Assembly (NCBI GenBank): GCA_013398275.1
Contig: VZSE01002180.1
Coordinates: forward strand, 559,915-623,914
Direction: 5' to 3'
DNA: 64,000 nucleotides
DNA from: Promerops cafer
Lineage: Eukaryota; Chordata; Aves; Passeriformes; Nectariniidae
Of this stretch, positions 32,065 to 45,649 are shown piece after piece (positions within the stretch are counted from its first letter, which is position 1; each line of letters starts with the position of its first letter). Both the position numbers and the translations under genes were made by a program. The notes below the pieces were generated by a model, which saw only the letters and a program-made list of their open reading frames with translations, was not told the origin of the DNA and ran no database searches.

Positions 32065-32130
32065 TTCGCAGCCGGCTGCCATCCCTCGGCTCCGCGATCC
32101 CTGCCCAGCTGGACCTTGCACCTTCCCGGG
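31150..32130. promoter_or_regulatory. AMN: CpG-rich region around AMN exon 1 (probable promoter)
   Basis: CpG dinucleotides are clearly more frequent here than in neighbouring sequence, for example near 31165-31215, 31430-31620 and 31970-32110. It covers AMN exon 1 and the start of intron 1, as expected for a CpG-island promoter. I see no clear TATA box, and the transcription start cannot be placed. Confidence 0.5.
32022..32064 (-). CDS. AMN: AMN exon 1 (signal peptide)
   Basis: 43 coding nt from the ATG at 32064 to the donor GTGAGT, encoding MKRLLFLLGILQLL plus one base, the hydrophobic core of a signal peptide. The length equals the human exon 1 coding part. An in-frame ATG 18 nt upstream (32082) in good context (GGGATGG) would add MAAGCE without disturbing the signal peptide. 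Confidence 0.9.
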
Positions 32131-35100
32131 GCACGTGATGGGCTCAGCCCGGGGGAGGCTGGAGGGAGCAGGGAGTTCACCAGAATGGGAGGCAGGTTTC
32201 CCCCAGCACGAACCTCAGCCTTGCTCTCTTCCAGAACCTGGTTCACGCTCAGCTCATTTCCTAATCTCCCTGTTTCCTTGGCATCCATTGGGAATCTACG
32301 AGAGCCACCGAGGAAGTACCTGGAGGGGCAAGAGTGGGGCTCCCCCCAGGATGGCTCACCAGAGCTCACCACCCACACTCCTGCCACCCATCCAGGTCCA
32401 GCTGAAGGGTGTCGTGATGAGCACGCTGCGTGCACATCCCACGGCACATCCCCTGCTGAACAGCGGCTACCTCGTAATTACTAATAATGGCCTCCATGTA
32501 TTTTCAATTAGCTCGCTTGGAAGGGAGCAGCTCCCAGCCACGACTCGTAATTGCACTTTGGCCACCAGCTGATTTGATCATTACCCGGCAGTGCCAGCAC
32601 AGCCCCACGCTGCTCCTGTGGCGGCTGCCGGGGCCTGCTGGCAGCGGCACCAGTGCATGGGGATGCAGCAGGAGGGGAGACTGCACCGTCCCTGTGGTCT
32701 GCCACAGCACAGAGCAGTGCTGCATGCCAGTCCAGGCCCATGTCTTTACCAGGGGTGTGTTAGGATCAGAAAAGGATGGGGGGAGAGCATGGATGGTGGC
32801 AGAGGCTGATGCCAAGGAGAGAGCTGTGGGGCTAAGCTGCCCTTCAGCTGACACTGGTACCAGCAGGGCAAGGACAGAAGATTGGTGAATGCAAGGGTTT
32901 ACTAGAGGCCAGGAAAACACCGGAGAAGTTCTTGGAAGGGTCATCCAGCAGAAGGGTCACAGACCACAAGAAGCTCTCACCTGACACCAGCAAGGATTTA
33001 GGAGTGCAGGAGTGGAAATCTAACCATCCCCATCCCACCATTCATACTCCCCCTGCTTCCTAGCTTCCAACTTGGCAGACAGACTGAGGAGAGAAAGCTG
33101 CTTAGAGCGGCAGCTCTAAGCTTGGGCATCAGCCAAAACAGAGTCAGCACTTTCTGCCCAGGGAGCTCAATGCCGAGAGATGTCCTCGAGGTGAAAGGCT
33201 CCTGCACTCTAATTACCACTCACAAATGTCTCCTAGGGGACTCTCGGGGTGAATGCTGGCTGCAGTGAGATGTCTTGTATTTTAACAGAGGGGGAAATAT
33301 TATAAATCATGGATACTTGGCAATAAAAGCTTGGAGAAAGGATGGCAGTGTGCAGAGAGCAGGTGCACGCTTGTCTGTGGCCTCAGCATCCTGCAGCACG
33401 GCCAGGATGGGAGAAACTGCTCATGGCACCCTGTGCAGAGAGCAGTGCCTGAAACCCAGTGTGCTGGGATGAGCTCCACACCCTTAGTTTTACTTTCTGT
33501 ACTCTGCAGCTGCTTCTTCTCAGAGCTGCTTGTCCCACCAAAGCTGATACTTGATTTTAAATGAGCTGGAATTCATCTGGCAAGCAGGCAGAGGCCAAAA
33601 ATCCCCAATGTGCCTGTGAAACCCTGCTCAAGGATGGACAGTCCCTGCTCCAGCATTAGGGTAGAAGAATGACAGAAATTCCCACAAAACTTATTAGTGG
33701 GGGCAGGTGCTCACTGCAGCATTGCTGAATAACCCAGCCCTCGCTGCAGGTCTCTCCCCATGGCTGGAGCACGCTCCTCTCCATCCCAGCTTTTGTTGTT
33801 GCTGCTGTCCCAAGATGCTGCTGTGCCTCAGGACCAGCCAGGCACAACGGAAGGCTGCACAGGAGGAAGGTTTGAGTCAGGTGGTTACAGGGAGAGTGAA
33901 ACAAAGTTGAAAGGAAGGAGAAATCAGTCCCCAGAAATTAAAGCAGCTGCCCTAATGCAGAGATCAGCACATTTTACTCCTTGGTGCCTGCCCGTCCTTC
34001 AGCTACCCCGTGCTGGCTGCCCACAATGCCCCTGGAGGGGGGCAAGAACATCACCACCACAGAGAAGAAACAGGACTCAGTGGATACTTGACCTTCCCAG
34101 CACTGAGTTATAAACCAGCATCAAAGCCAAAAACACTGTCCCCCTTAGCCATCCAGCAGAGCCACCTCCTAAAGCCCTTCAGGGACATCCAGCACCTCTC
34201 AGAATTCTTCTGTTGTACAACTGCATCTCTCCTCACCGCTTGAAAGTTGTATCCTGCAACACAAGCACTTTCCCCTGTATGAGTGCTCAGACCCAGAACT
34301 TTGCATCTGGAAATGGAGCCCAGGGCTGAGCACAAAGCAGTGACAGTGTGGGCACCAGGCCCCAAAGTGGATGACTGCCCTGCACAAGCACACGCTTCCT
34401 GCAGCCCTCCAAACTGCCGAGCAGCAATGGCACCATCTCCAGAAAGTTATCAAGTGCATGGAAAAATTATTCTGTGGTAACCATATTACATGCCATGGCC
34501 TCAAACACAGAGAGAGGAGAAGGCAGAGGTGTGCCAAAAACTGGCTCCAAACCCCCAGTGCCGAAGCCACCCCCTGTGGGAGCTGGGCTGTACCCAGGCA
34601 CACAATGTTTGCCAGTCTCCTTGGCACAGTGCAGCATTGCTGAAGGTTTGTACATGAAGCTAAGTTTAAATAAATGAGGAGAAATGCCCTGGCAGGTGAC
34701 AGCCTCTCTAGCTGTTATCTATCTCATGGCTGCCCTTAAAGCAAGCAGCCCCTAGCATCAACCAGAGAAAATCCCCACATGGGATTTCCTTTAATTTAAG
34801 AAAAAGATAGTCTTGGGTGCAACAGCACCATCTATACTGGCAGAACCAATCTCTGGTGGCAGAGGAGCTGTGTGTGCTGCTGGGACAGGCACGGCCTCAT
34901 TTCAGGGCTGGTCAGGAGCTGAAGCTGAATATACAGTCAATCTGTGGAGCTAAATCCCTCTTTGGAGCTCCACGCCAATTCAGCAAGAGGAATTCACCCA
35001 GCGCTTACAGGCCACCAGCAGCCACACTGTCACCTTACCCTGAGGGCAGCAAGGCAGGAGAAGTCACTGGAGGGGATGACATTTGGTCTCAGAGCTACCC

Positions 35101-37879
35101 GGAAACCACCCCAACTCACATCTTACCTTGTAGCATGAAGCCGGGGAACAAGAGCTTCCTGTTAGGGGTGTCCACAAGGAGCAGCTACGGAGTGAGACTG
35201 GTGCAGATGTAGGGGAGTGAGCAACCAGGTTTGCTTCTCAGCCCTGAGCCCAGGCCAAGCTGCACACTGGAACCAGCCCAGTCCATCCAACCCTGTGCAT
35301 GGCTGGGATTTCTTCTTATCCTTGGAAACTGAGCGCCTCTCACCAGCCATCACTACCTACCCCAGGGCCACCTGCTAAAGGGGCCACGGCTGGGGACAGG
35401 CTCATGCCCCGCCTGTGTTCCTGTAGGCTCATGGCACAGGGCATGCTGAGGCAGATGCCATTTCTACCTGGCAGGTAGAAATACGTGGTAGAAATCCAAG
35501 TAATCTCTGGAAAGCTTCTGCATCAGCAGAAAGCCGCCATCGAGTGTCCACAGCAGAGTCTGCAGACAGCTCCCACCTCCACTCACACAGCCATGCTGCC
35601 AAAACAGAGCTGCAACCAAACCAGCTGTGCCCAAATATTGCTTAAGCCAAGGTGCAGCCTGCAGGGTGGAGGTCGGCTCCTGAGGTCTTGTCTGTGTTTG
35701 CCAGCCCAGCCAGTGAGAATTCAGTTCATGGCTTGGGACATTCTCCATTCTTGTGAGCCTAAAGAACACACCAGAGCATGCACTGAGGTCCAGTGTTCAC
35801 TGCCAAAGACCCACTTGAAGGAGCAAGAGATCTGGTGGGCCCAGCCTCCCCAGGTGCCATGTTTGTCAAGGCGGGTAGGGAAGATACTTGGGTTTTCACC
35901 TGTTTTGGCCAAACAACAAGGCAGACACATTACTCGACAGGAGCAGCCTCCAGGGCTCAATCCAGGCATGCAGGAAGGAACCACACAACTGACTCACAAA
36001 ATAACTGGCTTTGGGGAAGGCTGGGGGAAATCACCTATTTCACCACTTGTTTTGATCACTGGATATTTCCCCATTCCTTAGACAATTCCAGGACTTGGTC
36101 ACATCAAAGCAAACAGAGCAGGATACACAGGACTGAACATTTTGAAAACCTCTGACTTCTTACCAGACAGCAGGCAAACCCAAGGTTTGAAACTCTGCAA
36201 ACTTCCCGAAAACTTAAAAAAAATCCCCTGCAGTTCTTCCAAAAGATGGCCCTAGCAGCAGGTCCAGGCTCTGGCAGCATTCCTGTCAGCCAGCACCCTC
36301 TGTAACCCAGGAGCTCCTCACCCTGCTCTCCCTGGCTTGCTTGGTGCTCTCAGAGCTGGCACTCTGCTCCTGTCACCTTAAGTACCAGATGGCCCACAGG
36401 GGGAAAGCACCCCATGAAGCTGACAGTCACCTTCTGGGACGTGGCACGAAGGAGAAACCTTTTATAAAGCCTCACTGGAGCCAGGAAGGCCACCAGGTGT
36501 CCTTTCAATCACGATTCTTTGCTGGGGGAGGAGGAGCAGGGAGGCGAGGAGAGAATTAGTGTTTGCCTTCACCTTTAAAGCAATTTGTTTCCTCTCTGCT
36601 TATCCTGCTGCTTGTAATGATGGAAGTGTCACATCTGAGCAGCACCAAGCTCCCTAGTTTGGGAGGAGGAGTCTCCTCTCCAGAAGACTCTGCTGGAAGT
36701 CTTCATTAAGACAAGGAAGCTCACCACCCCTTCAAGCTCCACAGCAGAGCTTCAGAATAAAAAAAAAATAAAAAGAGCTTCAGGCACTGCAGGCTCAAGT
36801 GCCAGCGCTGGGAGTGCGAGTTGGAAAGGCTGATGAGCAGGACAGCAGAGGCCGGAGCATCCAGATTCACATACAGTGACTGCTCTCGGCAGCAAAGGGA
36901 ACACCCACCTCAGCACATCCTGCACGAGGTGAGGAGAGCACTTCTTAGCCACCCTCCCCTCTCACCATGCCCTCCTGCCTGCATTTGCCAGTTCTCTGGC
37001 ATCCCCATTTTATCAAGAGAAGGCACTCAGCTGCCCAGCACTTTCGGACTGCCTGTTCCAAACACCGGAACGGGCTGGCCAGGTCATTCTCACATTCCGG
37101 CGCCAGCAACGCGGCGGCGGCTTTTGCCAAGACACTGCAGTCTTGTGTCCGAGCACAGGCAGGACATTCCAGCATTGCTAAACCCAGTACTACCCTGCAG
37201 TGATGAGAAGGAAGGGAAACTGCAATTTCAGTAAGAGAGGGGTGGGAGGGACGATAGGGAAAAAACAACAGCAGGGTGCTCAGTAGAAGTTGCATGCTTC
37301 ATACAACACCCCAGAGGATCAGGGTTTTCATCCCTAGGATGAATCTGAAATGTGATGGAAATATTATTGCTCCACACATTCCATAACTGTCAGGTGTTTT
37401 TACAGACTGCATCATGTTCCGTGACTTCAAGCATACACCTGGCATGCGGTTCTGGGCTACAAAGAATCACTAATGACACAAGAGAAGAAAAAAATAGGAT
37501 ATCTTCATCATTTAAGCTATGCTTCAGCTCTCCTTTCCCACACCTGTTTGGGAAAGCAGTGTACCACAAATGCATGAAAAGCCATTCCATTTATTTCTAC
37601 TCTGTTTGCATGAGGGCTCTCAACTCTGATGATGTTAGGATGAACACCATTGCCTGGTTTATTCCAGCAGAGTTAGCACATAGAAAATAGGACTCTGACA
37701 GAAGTTATGGCAAGTTACTTGTATGGACGATGGGAAATGCCACAGTAAAGCTCTATTGGGTGCATGAGCACAAAGCACAGAACAGCCATGCAGTGGGCTC
37801 ACAGAGGAGGAAGGATGCACCCTGGTCATCTGCAAGTCAATAGCAGTCATTCAAATTCGACACACCAGGTTTTTTTAAA
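32083..37879. other. Intergenic region between the AMN promoter and TRAF3 3' end
   Basis: 5.8 kb of GC-rich sequence. No conserved exon, CR1 copy or RNA gene was recognised, and open frames on both strands look like chance frames. The part near 32083-32200 probably holds the AMN 5' UTR and proximal promoter. Confidence 0.55.
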
Positions 37880-37898
37880 AAATATTATTTCCTACTTA

Positions 37899-37976
37899 TT
37901 TATTTTTCCTTTAATAACACAGTTTAGCATTTCAGAGTTCAGCATTCTACACTCTTACACACTGTCCTTGTTTATT
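37899..37976 (-). promoter_or_regulatory. TRAF3: Cluster of candidate TRAF3 polyadenylation signals
   Basis: Minus-strand AATAAA at 37971-37976, ATTAAA at 37910-37915 and AATAAA at 37899-37904. The cluster lies at the edge of the AT-rich block. Confidence 0.45.
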
Positions 37977-40504
37977 AGCATTTAAACACAAAAAGACATA
38001 GCAAGACCTCCAAACACAAATAAATACAAAAAACACAATATACAGTAAACTGAAATACAACATATAATAATGCTATTGGGAAATTAAGACATGTTGCTAA
38101 TTCCTTTTTTTATTATTATTATTTTAACAACATGGTTATTGCTGAGCAATAAATTATACATTTTAAAATTGTTTTTCCCCCTAAAAGAAAAGGACGAGAA
38201 CCACTGGTTACCAGATCACTTGCACTGTATCCTTACAGCTATTGATAATTAAGACAGGCAGAATATACACAATCAAATGAGGCTGGCCTTCTTTGGTCTT
38301 TGTTTTTGATCATAAAACTGAACACAAGTGTACCGTTCACTGAAGAGTATGAGATTAAAGAAATGGATACACAAGTTTCAAACACATTAATTTGTACATT
38401 ATTCTCAATCACTGATGTCTTTTCCATAGATAGTTCTCACAGAATTTCTTGGAAACAAATGTCAGCTTTAGTTTTCCCGATTATTATGTTGTTCCATGCA
38501 TCTTAAAGGTTATCCTACTTGTCTAAGAGAAATGGACCTACATTTAGCCCACCATCTCCTAATGGAGTATTTTTCACAGCTCTCTAGTCACCACTAATTC
38601 ATTGGAGTTTTAGACCTTGTAGAAAAAATCCTGAACTTCCCCATTTTTTTCTATAAAACTGAAAAAAAAAAGTATTAACCAATCAACAGCTACAAGAGAA
38701 ACAAAATAGGTGGATTACACGATGCATCAGCAACGATAGAAGCTTGTACCTTCCCATTCCACAAGTACAGATTACACAACTCTCTGCCAGTGATGCAGGT
38801 CATAGTTGGAAGATGTGTCCTTTCAGGTGCGAGCTATATTCAAATACAAAGCTCGGAACACTACGCAAGAAAATGACCTTTACGAATGATAATGCTGGTT
38901 TATCTCAGTAACCCTTAGACAGAGTCAAATTTTATCACTACGCATCGCACTGCCAGCAATGGAGCGTGTGAACACCGGCATTGCTAAGAAGTTAAAAAGT
39001 CCTTGCAGAACTGGCAACCAAATTAAAAGCTTAGTTCCAAAGGACCAAAAACACGAACACCACGTAGAGACAACAAACCCTTCCCTGAATGGGTAGGTTA
39101 GTAAGCCACAGAGTTGGGATCCAGATTTGAATTCCACATCAAGTCTGGGATGTTTGAATCCAGGGTTTTGGTTCAGGTGCTTCTCTGTGAAATTCAGAAC
39201 TTATTTGAACCCTAAGGAACTAATCCTAACTTGGAGGGAAAATAATGAAAAAACACAGCCTAGTATCTACGCTGACATCATGAAATGGAAGACAGAAGCT
39301 GCAGTCTTGACCATATATTAGAAGAGAAACAGGAATAGTCAGATCCCTTATGTGTTGTCTAACTCTACTCTTCTAAATCTTAAGAGGATGTCCCTGAATC
39401 AGCAGTCCAAAGTTTTCCACAACCTTCTTATCTGGTGCTTCTCTGCAAAGGCCTGGATTAAGAGGCAAGAAAGAACAATTAAGCCCTCCAGATTTTGGTT
39501 TACAGAAAAAGGGAGAAAGCCCCACAAGAAAGAGATGGTCAGTCACACTGACTGGTAGAACAAAGATGAACCCACTTCACTGTACAATGGTATCTCCCTC
39601 CTTAGTTAAGAGGAGCATCAAACGAGACTGGTTTTGTTGGACGATTCTGAACAAACAGAGCAGGACACACGTTTGCTGCTGTTACTCACACTGACATGCT
39701 GTGCTGGCCTTCACCCCACACGTCTGGGCCACCACGCGTGTACAACCACAAATCACGACAGCTTGTATATTTAATTCTAGCCCTTACTGTCCTGATGTGG
39801 GTCTTCAGCGTATGTCAACTTGTTTTCCAGTTCCTTTAAGGGACAGATGTATTGAGAGAGTAAAACCTCATGAGTCAGAGATAACACTAGGGAACTGGAA
39901 CCTCTCATTCAGTTCCAGCTCCAGGAGATTCCTTTTGTGTCTCTGGGCAAATCACATCTCATCCTTGATCTCCTTGTTCCAAAAAAGAGAAATAGCATTT
40001 GCTATACACTGTACACAGTATTAAAAACTATTCTCAGATTGAACTGCCAAACCAATCATTTTTATTGCAGTAGATTTGACTTCTAGGTCAACCAGAATAT
40101 CAAGGTATTAACTGAACAGGACAGGAATTCCAGAGAAGAGGTCCAGATGCTTTTTATAATTTTTTGTTCCAAATTAGAGGAAATTGCAATCAAAAAGTTG
40201 CCCATCTCTATAGTTGTTTAAAATACAGGAATCTCCAAATTATCAGAGCATGAGGAAGAACATATGTCCTAAATTACAATTCAAAGTCTTCAGAAAAGCT
40301 AAACGAAGTGTTTGCTACATAGAGGTCCTCAAACCTGAAAGATATGAACCAAAGTTTGCCCTTAGCCAAGATCTTCCCTTAGCAGCAGCAAGTTATATTT
40401 GCACCCACTGATCAAGTATAATTTGGAGGAAAGGGTTTTGTTTCATCACTTCTACATAAAGAAAAGACTTTGCATATTTATGTGCATGCATGTCTGTGTG
40501 TATA

Positions 40505-40518
40505 TGTAGGTACCTACA
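40505..40518. repeat. Perfect 14-bp palindrome
   Basis: TGTAGGTACCTACA is its own reverse complement and is flanked by TG/CA-rich sequence that could lengthen a hairpin. It lies in the presumed TRAF3 3' UTR. Confidence 0.85.
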
Positions 40519-43500
40519 CACATACAAGGAATTTACAGAGCAAAATCTAAGAGATTAGGTATGCAACCCAAGAATTTACCCCCTCACCTATCTGTATATT
40601 TGCATAGTTAAATCATATCAAAGGCATCAGTACTGCAGTCACGTTTTTCACTCTTCTGCAGTGCAGGCAACTTTCCTCCTCACTCCCTACACGCTTCTCT
40701 GTCTTGGACCAAAGAGCACCAGTGTTTTAAAAACTAAACAAAATATCAACAGATACCCTGCACTGTTGGTGAAATGCCTATCCCAGGTGATGGAATACAG
40801 ATACAAATAGGTGGTAGCTTTTAAACTCCATCTCAGCAAGCCATAATCGTGGCAAGCTGAGGAAACAGAAGCGATACAATCACAACCTAACATTCATGGG
40901 TTCAACACTTAAATCCCAGCTAACACAAATCTCTATTACCTTTGCATTTGAGAAATTCACCAGGCACAGAAACAGGCACATATCTTCATCTTTCCTTTTC
41001 CAAGTAGAAAATACCACGAGAAAAGGAAATAAACTGCATTTCATTTTTTTTTTCATATTTTTAAAAATCCAGCGTGTTTTTTCTGTCAGAAGTATGCCAC
41101 CCACCATTCCCTTTTCCTATTGCACATTCTCTTTGTGAAGAACAACATTTACAGTACAAGGCTGAAATCAACATTGCATATTGTAAGTCAGCAGTTGAAG
41201 GTGTACCGTGTAGATAGTAACTGAAACAAGACCCCAATTACTTAGCTCAGAGAAGCAATGCAGACATGGTCATGCATCATAATTGCAGGCTGGTCTTTAA
41301 ACACCCAAATAGTTTCATCCTGTTTAGGATTCAAGACTTTCTAGGCAACAGGTGCACTCACTCTGTGCTGAAGAGTGTACACAAAGGGCAACATCCAGAT
41401 TGTCACACACTGGAATCTCCCTAGAGGAAGCTGGAAACAGAAGAGGTTTGTACGTAACTTGGAGCGTCACCGTGAAGAAAGAACACCAGCAAGAGACTTC
41501 AGTTGAGTGCTGCTAAGAATTACTAAGTAGAGGACAATATGGTTCCACTGAACAAACTCTGTTCAAAGTAATGCAAATACTCTGGGACCCCCTTGCAATA
41601 GCGGCACCCCCAGGAGTTTGCCGGGATTCAAGAGTATACCTGGGGGCAGGGTGTTGTCCCATGAATCACTTTAAACAGACAGTCCCTAGAAAACTTCGGA
41701 TATCTCAGTCAGGAACAAAGAGAAAAAGGATAAAGGGCATTTCAGCGATGAGAGAAACAGTTAAATAACTTAAAAGTGTTGAGTAAAGCACCAGGTATCT
41801 TTTCCTTTCAACTTAGAGAATATACAGTGGCCTTGTTTTCACAAAATGCTACATACTCCTTGCTGGAAAGCAGAGGAAACCGATTTCTATGTACACAGTA
41901 AGAACTCTACAGAGATGGCCTGTGAGTTCTGCGGAGAAAGGGGTGTTACAGTCAAGGCTTCAGGTATTCCACAGCAGGCGGTGTCTACATTTGTGTAGCA
42001 AGATCCTGGATTTCACAGTACGCAGGGTTGGCAAACTGGAAATTCTCTGGCAGCTTCATGTAGTTTTAAAAAATAAGTGCAGTAGGCCTCCATTTTATTA
42101 ACTGTGATAAAAAGCACATATGCAAAAATATTTTTATATCGATAGCACATTACTGCATTATAAAAGCTGCCCAAGTGAAGCTGAAGATTCTGGCAGCTGG
42201 TGCTTTTGGCACTTGGGAGATGTGGAAAGCAGCATAGAGATCTGTGAAATACAACAGTGACTGATGTTTCTGCTACAGTGATCGGCATTTAAATAGTTAG
42301 CAGTGTTCATATTTAAACTTCTCTGTGAAGTTTCTGAGTCAATATCCCACCAAGACGAGATATTCAGATCTCTTAAAGCTACTAGTTTAGGCTGTGTGCA
42401 GACTCAGGAAGACTTCCCTATTGGTTTACACATTCGCATGTTTCAAAGTCCTCTTTCAATCACCAAGGCTGGAAATGCATTTTTCCTCCTCTTTTAAAGA
42501 GCTTGGATTTAGAAGCGCAATTCTGTCACAGAGGTTGGAAACTGTAGTCACAAATCTGCAGAATATGCTGGGCCCTGCTTATACTCGAAATCTCCTCCAA
42601 GTCCCAGATTGAAACAGGATATAAATTGTTTTGAGATGGCCAAACGGTTTCATTCAATTTTATAAGACATGCATTAGCAATGGGAGGAGAATCCTTTGGA
42701 CATTTCCACTTGGGAATCCTGTTTTCAGTAAAATTCTGTGATGCACAAACACAAAAGCTGAGCTGCCTACATTCACAATTATTAAAATGACACAAGTTGA
42801 GCGAACCTTCGCCCTAAAGCGTTAAGTGATGGGTTTACTTATGCAGCCTGCATAAAACTGCAAGTGCCATACAATTATATCTAGAGATATAGATGCAGGT
42901 ATATCTATAGATATTTCTCTTGTGCAGAACATCCTCCTTCCGTGCTAGAAATTAAATGCTAGCACATGCCTCCATATTTGAGCTTGCACCTGTTGACAGC
43001 CACGTACCATAGAGGGAGTACAGTACCCGGACAATGGAAGGCAAGAAAAGGAAGACAAGTTGCTGCTGACGGTCAGGACAGTCAGCAGCAGGCAGTATTC
43101 TAGCAGGTGCCTGGAAAACCCATGAAGACCACTTAGCATGCATTGTATATCCATAAATACTTCTTGCAGGCACTGTGTGTGAAGGCACAGCCAAAAAAGA
43201 CAACGGCAAAGACAAGCTGAAATACAAAGGCATGAATTCAACTGCACCTTAGACAAAAATTGTGACTATGCCTCAAAAAAGCAGAAAACTGATACAGCCT
43301 GACATTGAAGGCTGAGATGCCATAGTTCTTTTCAAGCCCATAAAGGCTGAAAACAAAGTGGTGCAAGCCCGCTCTGCTTAAGCAGGATTTTACAGAGCAC
43401 CACAGTCAGGCTGTGTCTCTGGACTTGCTCGTCACAGGCTATTAAATAGAAGCAGATGAACACAGCAGGTTGCAATCAGCATGTTTCAGGGCTAGCAAAT

Positions 43501-45077
43501 GCTTTCCACTACAGTTCAGGCTGTTACAAGAAAGAAGCCCATGCATTCCCCGTTAGGATGCTTGTCTGTTATGAGAAGCTGCCACGAGCATCCATATTCA
43601 CAGCCCCAGAGTTCTCAGATGGATTCGTTTCAAGTGATGCCACCTTACAGCCACAGGCATTAGAGGAAAAATGTTGCCTGCCCTCACAGTGGCCATGGAG
43701 ACTGTCTAGTCCAAGCTCCATAGGAGCACTGAGCATAACGTTTTGGCACCTCAGTAGGATGGATTCCACCATGGCCAAGTCATAGAAGCTGCAGAAGCCC
43801 AAGGAGTGGGCTCTGGCTTCTGTTTTGTACATTGCAAGGTACCTAAGGGCTCTGAAGACAAGGCTAAACATTATGCCTGAAGTCCAATTAAACTACCATT
43901 TCAGATATCAGAATTAATCTGAATAAAAAGCTATGGTTTAAAAGCAGCACAGCACATCTAAGGCACATGTATGCATGCAAGCCACCATCACTGTATTAAG
44001 ACATTGCTGGTTTGTCTTGAAGCAATGGCTGCTAGTACAGAACAAACATAGAGGCTTTTTTCAGCACTAATCCTCCTCCCCAATACTGAAAATACTATAT
44101 ACTGCTGACAGCATAATGTGCAACATATATAGCTTGATTGGAAAGCATGGGGCAGAACTTTAAAAAATGTACAGGATTCCGTTTAGAACTCCAAAGTTCA
44201 ACAAATGCCCTATTTTAGGGTGAAAACAATTATAAATCTGATAATGATGCACAGCATCCATGAGTGATTTTTCCTTAATTTTGAAATAGTGTCATTAACT
44301 ACGACATATATTGTAGGTTTACATTTCTAAAGAGAAATAACAGAATTGAATAGTTTTTTTTCCTATCACAAGTGATAACCAGTGTTTGATATCTTCTATT
44401 TTTTCTTCCAAGAAATATCAGTCTATCAACAGTTTTAAAATAAAATGTTTTCTGTAACAATAGAACCTTAAATAAAAATATGATTTTGATTCAGATACTT
44501 TTGAGAAGACATGGATACTTTTCCAAGATCTTCTGACAAAGTAATTATTAAAACAGAGACCAGATGAGGCCTTAAAAAGACAATATACTATATTTCAGAC
44601 AAGATTGCACCTCAGTTTTTCAAAGAATATCATAATTGCAACATTACTTCATCTTCTTTTAACATGCTGACAATTTCCAGCTAGCCCACGTGTGAAAGGT
44701 TTTTCTTGTATTCTAGCTTAAAAGAAATAAAAGTCAGTAATTGATTCAGCACATACTGTATATGTCTTTTCACCTCCAATTGACTAGATCATTAATAAGT
44801 TAAAAAAATCCTCTCTGACCATAATCACTATCCTGATGAGGGATAAGTGATTCTTCAGAGCTCAAGTGTTGGTAGTTCTATTAAAAAATATACCATGGTA
44901 TGATTTCTTAATGTGTTGCTACTTTTGCAATTGGACCCTATGCAGTTATGCCTTCAAACTCTTCCATCTGTTCCACAAGGTGGTTCTGTGAGCTTTAGGA
45001 CCTCTGATTGAAGACAAACTGATATAAAACCCCCAAACGGAGTTGCCTTCTGTTTAATCCACCTCCCCCAGTGTATG

Positions 45078-45649
45078 TCAGGGGTCTGGTAGATCCGATG
45101 TATCCACTATGACTTTAATAAAAATAGTATCATCTTTAATATACGTTCCATTCTCTAGAACAGTTTGAGCCACAAAGACTGGGCAGCCAGATGCAATGTT
45201 CATTTCTCCAGTTGGCTTCTTGAAACTGCTGCTGTTTGGATCTGGCTTGAAAGCATCTCCCAAGTGGCGTCGAGACGGTCCCTGATCCATGAGCATGAGA
45301 GTCACTTTCTGTTTGAAGGGCCAAGGAAGCAAAGCATCGTATTCTCCACGCATGATGACAAAAAACAGAGACAAGTGCGTCCCCTTTCCCATGCCATCTC
45401 CGTTCAGGTAAACTCTGGCACACATCTTGTAGCCAAAGTATCCAGTATAAAAGGGTTGGCTGTACAAGGACAGAGTCTTCCCCATGACTGCTTCTTGCTT
45501 CCGACGTTTATAATCTCGGATTTTCCAGATCAACACTCCGTTGTAACTTGCAGTTTCTAGAACCTGGAAGCGGAGGTCCATGTCAGCCAGCCGAATGTCG
45601 TGAACGCTCAGCATCTGATCGTGCCTGCTCAGCTGGGTCTCCAGCAGGC
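45078..45649 (-). CDS. TRAF3: TRAF3 terminal exon (MATH/TRAF-C domain)
   Basis: 572 nt after acceptor CTGGCAG. It completes a serine codon, then reads LLETQLSRHDQMLSVHDIRL through WKIRDYKRRKQEAVMGKTL, GYKMCARVYLNGDGMGKG and LMDQGPSRRHLGDAF to FIKVIVDTSDLPDP and a TGA stop at 45078-45080. The MATH domain forms the mushroom-shaped trimer cap that binds receptor tails. One difference from human is GPSRR for GSSRR. Confidence 0.98.

Larger units (their letters stand above)
37880..45077 (-). other. TRAF3: TRAF3 3' UTR (about 7.2 kb, end inferred)
   Basis: AT-rich sequence with no long open frame follows the TRAF3 stop. Polyadenylation hexamers in the minus sense cluster at 37971-37976 and 37899-37904 (AATAAA) and 37910-37915 (ATTAAA), where the AT-rich sequence also gives way to GC-rich DNA. 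A long 3' UTR fits what I recall of mammalian TRAF3. Earlier hexamers, such as one near 38109, could give shorter forms. Confidence 0.5.

Noticed and set aside
31760..32572. 270-codon open frame on the plus strand, antisense to AMN exon 1
   Set aside because: It lies in CpG-rich promoter DNA, where stop codons are rare. Its peptide matches nothing I know.
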